Assembly: GCA_938002835.1 (NCBI GenBank)
Contig: CALKZS010000007.1
Coordinates: 20,061-84,060, forward strand
Source: an uncultured Dokdonia sp.
Lineage (GTDB): Bacteria > Bacteroidota > Bacteroidia > Flavobacteriales > Flavobacteriaceae
Reading direction: 5' to 3'
DNA length: 64,000 nt
This document shows positions 53,764 through 61,100 of this stretch, one piece after another. A program made the translations under genes and the position numbers. The notes under the pieces are model-generated. The model was not told the origin of the DNA. It worked only from the letters and a program-made list of their open reading frames with translations, and ran no database searches. The first letter of the stretch is position 1; the number at the start of each line of letters is the position of its first letter.

Positions 53764-55596
53764 TTACTTCCCTCCTTCCATCTTCTTTTTAAGAGCAGCA
53801 AGTGCTTCGTTTGCATCACCTAATGTAGGTTTAGCCTCATCAGATTGAGCCTGTGCCTTCTTAGCTTGCTGCTTAACGATCTTAGCTTCTTCTTCTTTAT
53901 GTATTACCATATGAGATGCCACTACACGTTTGAAATCTTTGTTGAATTCTATAATTTGGAAATCAGCTTCTTCACCTTTTCCTAGTTTTGTTCCATCTTC
54001 TTTTTCAAGGTGACGTGTAGGAATAAATGCAGTGATATCATCATTAAAGTCTATCGTAGCTCCTTTATCTACAATCTCTGTGATAGCAGCTTTGTGAGTA
54101 GTACCTACTTTAAACTCTGCCTCATATTGATCCCAAGGATTTGCTTCTATTTGTTTGTGACCTAAAGATAATTTACGACCATCTACATCAAGCTCAAGAA
54201 CTACTACTTCTAGTTTATCTCCTACTTCACAAAACTCAGATGGATGCTTTACTTTCTTAGTCCAAGATAGATCTGAGATATAAATTAATCCATCAATACC
54301 TTCTTCTAGCTCAACAAAAACACCAAAGTTTGTAAAGTTACGTACAATACCTTCGTGACGTGAACCTACAGGGAACTTAGATGTAATGTCTGTCCAAGGA
54401 TCTTGAGAAAGTTGCTTGATACCAAGACTCATCTTACGATCTTCACGATCTAATGTTAAAATTTGTGCCTCAACAGTATCCCCTACTTTTACAAAATCTT
54501 GTGCACTACGCAAGTGAGTTGACCAAGACATTTCAGATACGTGTATTAATCCTTCTACACCTTCTTCTACTTCTATAAACGCGCCGTAATCTGCAATAAC
54601 TACAACTTTACCTTTAACGTTATCTCCTACTTTTAAGTTATCTCCAAGTGCTTCCCAAGGATGCTTAGAAAGTTGTTTAAGTCCTAATTGTATACGTGTC
54701 TTATCTTCATCAAAGTCAAGGATTACAACATTTAATTTCTGATCTAACTCTACAATCTCGTTAGGGTGGTTAATACGAGACCAAGAAAGGTCTGTAATGT
54801 GTACTAATCCATCTACTCCTCCAAGATCTACAAAGACACCATAAGAAGTAATGTTTTTAACAACACCTTCTAATACTTGTCCTTTTTCTAGCTGACCAAT
54901 AATCTCCTTCTTCTGCTCTTCGATATCTGCCTCGATAAGCGCTTTGTGAGATACTACAACATTTTTAAATTCGTGGTTAATTTTTACAACCTTGAATTCC
55001 ATTGTTTTATTTACATATTGATCGTAGTCACGAATAGGCTTTACATCTATTTGCGATCCAGGTAAGAAAGCTTCTATACCAAAAACATCTACAATCATTC
55101 CTCCTTTAGTACGTGCCTTTACAAAACCATTTACAATAGTTCCCTCATCGTGAGCAGCATTTACACGATCCCAAGCCTTAATTACACGAGCCTTACGGTG
55201 TGATAATATTAATTGACCTGTAGCATCTTCACGCACGTCTATAAGTACTTCTACTTTATCTCCTACTTTAAGATCTGGGTTGTATCTAAACTCATTAAGA
55301 GAGATTACACCTTCAGACTTTGCGTTAATGTCTATAATAGCATCACGATCAGTAAGTGTGATTACTGTTCCTTCTACTACATCATCATCAAGGGTATCTA
55401 CAAAGTTACTAGCTACTAAAGCTTCAAACTCTTCTAGTTGCTTGTCATCTACTGTATCAATACCTTCTTCGTATTTTTCCCAGTTAAAGTCTTTAAGAAA
55501 TTGTTCTGGATTTTCTTGAGCTGGAGATAGCTCAACTTTTGGTGCTACTGCAGTAGCTTCTTCCTGAACTTCAGGATTTTTTGTTTCTTCAGCCAT
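53764..55596 (-). CDS. rpsA: 30S ribosomal protein S1
   Basis: 610 residues with six S1 (OB-fold) domains. It guides mRNA onto the 30S subunit, of special weight in Bacteroidota, which lack strong Shine-Dalgarno use. Domain starts are visible at VVEGTVITLTDRDAIIDINA, GTIVNGFVKARTKGGMIVDV, GQVLEGVVKNITSYGVFVDL, GDNVKGKVVVIADYGAFIEV, GSRHEGIVRNFTNFGVFVEL and GTTHKAAITEIVDKGATIDF. The C-terminal stretch is Lys/Ala/Glu-rich (EEEAKIVKQQAKKAQAQSDE) and the N-terminus acidic. The sequence before the start holds a palindrome copy and a TATTTTTG -7-like box at 55761-55768 (minus). Confidence 0.96.
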   Translation of the reverse strand: MAEETKNPEVQEEATAVAPKVELSPAQENPEQFLKDFNWEKYEEGIDTVDDKQLEEFEALVASNFVDTLDDDVVEGTVITLTDRDAIIDINAKSEGVISLNEFRYNPDLKVGDKVEVLIDVREDATGQLILSHRKARVIKAWDRVNAAHDEGTIVNGFVKARTKGGMIVDVFGIEAFLPGSQIDVKPIRDYDQYVNKTMEFKVVKINHEFKNVVVSHKALIEADIEEQKKEIIGQLEKGQVLEGVVKNITSYGVFVDLGGVDGLVHITDLSWSRINHPNEIVELDQKLNVVILDFDEDKTRIQLGLKQLSKHPWEALGDNLKVGDNVKGKVVVIADYGAFIEVEEGVEGLIHVSEMSWSTHLRSAQDFVKVGDTVEAQILTLDREDRKMSLGIKQLSQDPWTDITSKFPVGSRHEGIVRNFTNFGVFVELEEGIDGLIYISDLSWTKKVKHPSEFCEVGDKLEVVVLELDVDGRKLSLGHKQIEANPWDQYEAEFKVGTTHKAAITEIVDKGATIDFNDDITAFIPTRHLEKEDGTKLGKGEEADFQIIEFNKDFKRVVASHMVIHKEEEAKIVKQQAKKAQAQSDEAKPTLGDANEALAALKKKMEGGK

Positions 55597-56018
55597 TTGC
55601 TAAAAATTACATCTCACTCAAAACAAATGTTTTGTAATGGGATGGGGTTTGTATTTTACGCTTTCGCGAAAGCTCATAAAACCAAAAAACCGTAAAAGAG
55701 TTTGTTTTGTTTTTAAATCTCCTATAATGGCGGCTTTCTAAAGGTTACCAAAAAGGAGTGCAAAAATACAGCATACTATACTTAAAGTAAAGCAAAAAGA
55801 AAAGAAAATACAATTAATTTAATTTACTATATAAATTTAGTGCAATTACCCATAAAATCACAAAGAAAAGCTATTAACATTAAAAAATAATAAACACCCT
55901 GTCTTAATAAATAGTACATTCTCAAAAAGAAGAGTAATCTTACAATTTTATCGTAAAAAGTCTATCCTCTATTTAATAAAACATATATTTGCCGCTTCAA
56001 AAATTAAAAACTTACAAA
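55597..56018. other. 422-bp divergent gap between rpsA and a lipoprotein gene
   Basis: Holds the palindrome copy at 55660-55673, a -7-like TATTTTTG for rpsA at 55761-55768 (minus) and a TATATTTG -7-like box for the lipoprotein gene at 55984-55991. No gene seen. Confidence 0.55.
55660..55673. repeat. Dispersed palindrome in the rpsA leader, exact core
   Basis: GCTTTCGCGAAAGC, 64 bases before the rpsA start and downstream of its -7-like box, so it would be transcribed and could fold as a hairpin in the leader. Confidence 0.95.
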
Positions 56019-56543
56019 ATGAAAAAATTTTTTTACACCTTATTATTTGTTTCGACAGCAATATTAACTTCTTGCGGTAGTGATGATGATTCTTCTTCTG
56101 ATGACGATGGAACAGTAAATTTTGCAAACACAGTTTCTATTGATGATCAAACTTTTGATGTAACGACTGCACAATCAGATGATTTTGGGACTAACACAGA
56201 AAACACTGGTTATTACAACGTAGATTTTATTTTAGGTGGAACTACAGCTGATGACGAAGATTTCCAGTTATATGTAGAGACTTTCTCTGCTGGTGACTCT
56301 TTTTCTGAAGGAACTTTTGTATTCCAAGATGGTAGTGATATTTCTGAAGCTCCAAACCAATTTTTCAACAACTTCTTATTTGGTATACCAACATTAATGG
56401 TAGGAGATACTCAATATTTTGCAACTGAAGGTACTGTTATTATTACTGGAACCTCTCCAAATTACACCTTTGAAGCTGACCTTACAACTGAAGATGGTAC
56501 AGTTATCAATGCTGAGTTTTCAGGAGAGTTTACTTCAAACTAG
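56019..56543 (+). CDS. Acidic lipoprotein of unknown function
   Basis: 174 residues from MKKFFYTLLFVSTAILTSCG. The lipobox LTSC, then SDDDSSSDDD spacer, is typical for surface lipoproteins of Bacteroidota (an acidic stretch after Cys can act as a lipoprotein export signal). The body is a beta-sandwich-like sequence with Thr/Asp-rich repeats (FANTVSIDDQTFDVTTAQSD, EGTVIITGTSPNYTFEADLT) and resembles the DUF-type 'six-bladed' lipoproteins in character only. An upstream TTG opening (55989) is not used given the -7-like box beside it. Confidence 0.78.
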   Translation: MKKFFYTLLFVSTAILTSCGSDDDSSSDDDGTVNFANTVSIDDQTFDVTTAQSDDFGTNTENTGYYNVDFILGGTTADDEDFQLYVETFSAGDSFSEGTFVFQDGSDISEAPNQFFNNFLFGIPTLMVGDTQYFATEGTVIITGTSPNYTFEADLTTEDGTVINAEFSGEFTSN

Positions 56544-56566
56544 TAACAATTCCTCATTTTACTTAT

Positions 56567-56598
56567 TAAAAACCAGATCATAACGATCTGGTTTTTTT
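56567..56598 (+). terminator. Terminator after the acidic lipoprotein gene
   Basis: AAAAACCAGATC/GATCTGGTTTTT with loop ATAAC and T run. Confidence 0.95.
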
Positions 56599-56681
56599 GT
56601 GTTCTTTTTAAAACATATAATTCTTAACTTCCAATGTGCTTACGCTAAAAATTAAACTAACACTATTTTAATCATTTATTC

Positions 56682-56695
56682 ATTTTCGTAAAAGC
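56682..56695. repeat. Degenerate palindrome ATTTTCGTAAAAGC
   Basis: Four changes from the core. Listed because it occupies the usual intergenic position, before the pterin dehydratase gene. Confidence 0.3.
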
Positions 56696-56735
56696 ACAAT
56701 TACATACTTTTATATCACATTAAAAAAACACTTAT

Positions 56736-57017
56736 ATGAAACTCACAGAAGCGCAAATAAAAAACAATCTCAGTAGTCTTCCAGACTGGGAGTATGAAGA
56801 CAATGCGATACATACAACTATTGAATTTGAAAACTTTAGAGAAGTTTTTGCAACAATGACTCGCATTGCTTTTGAGTGTGAAAAAATGAATCATCACCCT
56901 ACCTGGACAAACACCTACAACGAATTAGAAATCACACTCTCTACGCACGATGCAGATGGCGTGACTCAAAAAGATTTTGACCTTGCTGCAAGTATAGATG
57001 ACATATTAGATGCATAA
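56736..57017 (+). CDS. 4a-hydroxytetrahydrobiopterin dehydratase (PCD/PhhB)
   Basis: 93 residues. Recycles the pterin cofactor of aromatic amino acid hydroxylases, or acts as a pterin-carbinolamine dehydratase in molybdopterin-related tasks. CEKMNHHPTWTNTYNELEIT is the core motif with the catalytic His pair, followed by LSTHDADGVTQKDFDLA (THDxxGxTxxDxxLA). The start MKLTEAQIKNNLSSLPDWEY is typical. No hydroxylase gene is adjacent. Confidence 0.93.
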   Translation: MKLTEAQIKNNLSSLPDWEYEDNAIHTTIEFENFREVFATMTRIAFECEKMNHHPTWTNTYNELEITLSTHDADGVTQKDFDLAASIDDILDA

Positions 57018-57126
57018 AACAGTTATAGGTTTTTAAGAAATCAATCGATTTCCTATTTTTACTGCGAGCAATGAAAATTGCTCACATTTTATTTACAAAG
57101 TATTTTAAAGTTTATAATTAATATAG

Positions 57127-57146
57127 ATTTCCGCCTCCGCGGAAAT
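57127..57146. repeat. Second palindrome class, ATTTCCGC-CTCC-GCGGAAAT
   Basis: An 8-bp perfect stem with a CTCC loop, 15 bp before yebC. Its sequence resembles the CCGC...GCGG hairpins scattered in many Bacteroidota genomes and is unrelated to the GCTTTCGCGAAAGC family. Confidence 0.6.
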
Positions 57147-57161
57147 GACATTCACTATACT

Positions 57162-57875
57162 ATGGGAAGAGCATTTGAATTTAGAAAAGCAAGAAAAATG
57201 AAGCGCTGGAGCGCAATGTCTAAAGCCTTTACTCGTATAGGAAAAGATATTGTAATGGCTGTTAAAGAAGGTGGCCCAGATCCAGATTCAAACTCTCGTC
57301 TACGTGCTGTTATACAAAATGCAAAGGCTGTAAATATGCCTAAAGATAATGTAGAACGTGCCATAAAAAGAGCTTCTGATAAAAGTCAAGGAGATTATAA
57401 AGAAGTCATTTTTGAAGGATATGCGCAACACGGTATCGCTATTCTTGTAGAGACTGCTACAGATAATAACACACGTACTGTTGCAAATGTAAGAGCGGCT
57501 TTTAATAAATGTGATGGAAGTCTAGGAACTTCTGGTTCTGTCGTATTTATGTTTGACCACACGTGTACCTTTAGAGTAAATGCAGAGGGACAAGATGTAG
57601 AAGAAATTGAACTTGAATTTATAGATTTTGGAGCAGAAGAAGTTTTTCAAGATGAAGATGGAATACATATATATGCTCCTTTTGAAAGTTTTGGGGCTAT
57701 ACAAAGTGCTTTAGAAGAACGTAACATTGAGATATTAGAATCTGGTTTTGACAGAATTCCGCAAGTAACTAAAACCGTTACTCCAGAACAAGAAGAAGAC
57801 GTAAACAAGCTTCTTGAACGACTAGAAGAAGATGACGATGTTCAAAATGTATTTCATACAATGCAAGCAAATTAA
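57162..57875 (+). CDS. YebC/PmpR family protein
   Basis: 237 residues from MGRAFEFRKARKMKRWSAMS. The frame is open from 57078, but the extra part contains the hairpin and reads FRLRGND, a known artefact of these repeats, so I reject that start. Domain I has the GRxFExRKxxxxKRxxxMxK pattern and AGKD-like positions. FEGYAQHGIAILVETATDNN, NKCDGSLGTSGSVVFMFD and the acidic C-terminus DVNKLLERLEEDDDVQNVFH complete the family. The family includes transcriptional regulators and translation-rescue (polyproline) factors. Confidence 0.93.
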   Translation: MGRAFEFRKARKMKRWSAMSKAFTRIGKDIVMAVKEGGPDPDSNSRLRAVIQNAKAVNMPKDNVERAIKRASDKSQGDYKEVIFEGYAQHGIAILVETATDNNTRTVANVRAAFNKCDGSLGTSGSVVFMFDHTCTFRVNAEGQDVEEIELEFIDFGAEEVFQDEDGIHIYAPFESFGAIQSALEERNIEILESGFDRIPQVTKTVTPEQEEDVNKLLERLEEDDDVQNVFHTMQAN

Positions 57876-57913
57876 AGCATCCGTCTAACTACCAAACACA
57901 TTAATAATAAGAT

Positions 57914-57948
57914 AAAAAGGTTCCACTCCATTGAGTGGAACCTTTTTA
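57914..57948 (+). terminator. Terminator after yebC
   Basis: AAAAAGGTTCCACTC/GAGTGGAACCTTTTT, perfect 15-bp stem with a 5-base loop. Confidence 0.95.
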
Positions 57949-58106
57949 TTTTAGTAAGATACTTCTAAAAATCTTAAGAGAGATATATTTGATGCATTGT
58001 ATTCTCATTATAACAATCTAGCACATAAAAACAAAAAAAATCCCAATAAACAGAGATGTACATAAAATTTATTATTAAGTAATTTACTACAAACTAATCA
58101 CCTACA

Positions 58107-61100
58107 ATGAATAAAAATTATCTCCTGCTTGTTCAGTTATTCATATTACAATCTATATTCTCATTTAATGCTTTTGCAAAAGAATATACAGTAACTAATA
58201 ACAGCGAAAACTTTGAGTCCATTTCCTTTTGGAATAACGATGAGACTATTTCTACTACCTACAACAAGAATACTTCTTTTGAAAAATTTTCTATAAGAAA
58301 ATTAGGGCACGTTATTAACCCAGCACTAGATGCCTACTTTGAAACCGAAATTAACACTCTAAATCCTGATGGATTTACTGCCATCTGGAATACCGAATTA
58401 ATTTCAAATGGAAGTTCTGGTATCAATCAAATCGAAATACCTACAAATCCTGTATTTACATATAACTATACGGTAGATTGGGGAGACGGACAAACAGATA
58501 CAAATGTAACTGGCAATATCACCCATACATATACAACTACTGGATTAAAAACAGTATGCATATCTGGAGATTTTCCTGCTATTTATTTTAACGCAGATGG
58601 TGATAGATTAAAAATAATAGAAATATTACAGTGGGGTGATATCCAATGGCAATCTATGGAAAGTGCTTTCCAAGGGTGTGAAAATTTAAATTTTGATGCT
58701 ATTGACAATCCGGACTTATCACAAACAACCAGCTTAAAAAATATGTTTAGAGATGCCACACTATTTAATGGCATTATAAATAACTGGAATATTAGTACAA
58801 TTACAGATATTTCTGGGATGTTCTTTGATGCCGAAGCTTTTAATCGACCTCTAGATAACTGGGATGTAAGAAATGTGACAGATATGTCTGAAACATTTGA
58901 ATCTACCGACTTATTTAATGAACCCCTAGATAGCTGGAATACAGGCTCTGTAGTTACAATGGCTTCTATGTTTGCTCGTGCTAGCTCATTTAATCAAGAT
59001 ATAAGTAGTTGGAATGTGAGTAATGTGACAGATATGAGTGAAATGTTCTCTAGTACTAGATATAACTTCCCGTTAAGTAGTTGGGACGTATCCAATGTAA
59101 CTACTATGTCATCTATGTTTAGTTCTTCTGATTTTAATCTGCCTATTGAAAATTGGGATGTTAGTAATGTCACAGATATGTCTTCAATGTTTGCACAATC
59201 AGAATTTAACCAACCTCTTGATGGGTGGGATGTGAGCAATGTTACGGATATGGAAGAAATGTTTTACAGGCATAGAACATTTGATCAACCCATAAATAGC
59301 TGGGATGTATCTAACGTAACCTCTATGGCAGGAATGTTTGATGGATGGATATGGGGAGGTGTTTTTAATCAACCTCTAGATGCTTGGGACGTTTCTAATG
59401 TTCCTGATATGTCATTTATGTTTAGAGACAATAGGTTTTTTAATCAACCTCTAGATACTTGGGATGTTTCGAATGTTACAAATATGGAAGGATTTTTTGA
59501 TCATACACTTTCTTTTAACCAAAATATTGATAATTGGGATGTAAGCAATGTAACCAATATGAGTTTAATGTTTGATGGGGCTCAAAGCTTTAATGAACCA
59601 CTAAACAGTTGGAATGTTTCCTCTGTTGTAGAAATGAACGGTATTTTTAGAGATGCTTTTGCATTTGATCAACCTTTAAACAATTGGGATGTTAGTAGTG
59701 TTATAAATTTTGCATCTGCCTTTCAAGATACTAGCACTATTGAAAACACTATTTTCAACCAAGATATTACAGGGTGGGATACTAGTGCTGCTACTAATAT
59801 GAGTTCTATGTTTAGCAATGCTAGTGTTTTTAATCATAATTTGAGTAGTTGGAATATTACAAATGTTTCAAATATGACAAATATGCTGTCTAATAGTGGA
59901 TTATCTCAAGAAAATTATGATGCTATACTAATAGGTTGGTCTACACAAATGGTTACAGATAATATTTACCTAGGAGCTGTTAATCTTAATTATTGCGATG
60001 GTAGAGAAGAAAGACAAAGCTTAATTGATGATCACAACTGGACATTTACTGGAGATATAGTAAATTGTTCTTTTGTGCTTTGTACTGAAATCACTTCTCC
60101 GCAGGATGGAGACACCAATGTTCCTGCAAACTCTGATATACGATGGGCTCCCGCACCTAACGCAACAGGGTACAGAGTTACCTTAGAAGTAGAAAGAGGT
60201 GGAGTACGAGATTTTGTGATTTTCAATGGCAATATTGCTAATAATCTTGATGTTGGCAATGTAGTAGGATTGGACTTTACTAATGAGTTTGCACCTGGAG
60301 ACATTGTATATGTAACTGTCACCCCCTATAACGATGAAGGTCCAGCAACAAGCTGTGAAGAAATTAGTTTTACCGTCATTGAAAGCTGGGTAAACAGCCC
60401 TGATGCTTTCAAATTAACATACGACACAACAGAAAACGGTAATACACCTATCAATCAATTAGAAATAGAAACTACAAATGGTCTAACGTATGATTTTTCT
60501 ATTGACTGGGGAGATGGTCAATACAATCATAATGTTTCTGATGATATTATTCACACCTATTTAGTACCTGGCATTTACACGGTGAGTATTATTAATACGT
60601 ACCCCGCACCTAGCCATAGTGAGGCTTCCAGTGATTCTAACAAACTATTAAGTATTGATCAATGGGGAACACAAGAATGGCAAAGTATGGTTAGTGCATT
60701 TGCTGGCTGTTCTAATATGGTTTACAACACCACAGAAATCCCCAACCTAAACAATGTAACAAATATGTCTAGTATGTTTGTTGCTTGTGATGCTTTTAAT
60801 GGAAACATAAATAATTGGGACGTAAGTAATGTTACAAATATGTCAAGAATGTTTGCAGCAGCAGATACTTTCAACCAACCTATAGACAACTGGGATGTGA
60901 GCAATGTTACTACTATGAGTTTAATGTTTTTTGGAATGGAGACTTTTAATCAAAATATTAATAATTGGGACACTGCAAATGTTATAGATATGTCAAGGAT
61001 GTTTGAAAGCACTGAAGCTTTCAATACACCTTTAAATGATTGGGATGTGTCTAATGTGACAAATATGAATCGAATGTTTAAAAGAGCAGATGCATTTAAT

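Noticed and set aside
57078-57161. Upstream start for yebC
   Set aside because: The added residues cross a hairpin and read FRLRGND, a frequent artefact; the conserved family start is at 57162.
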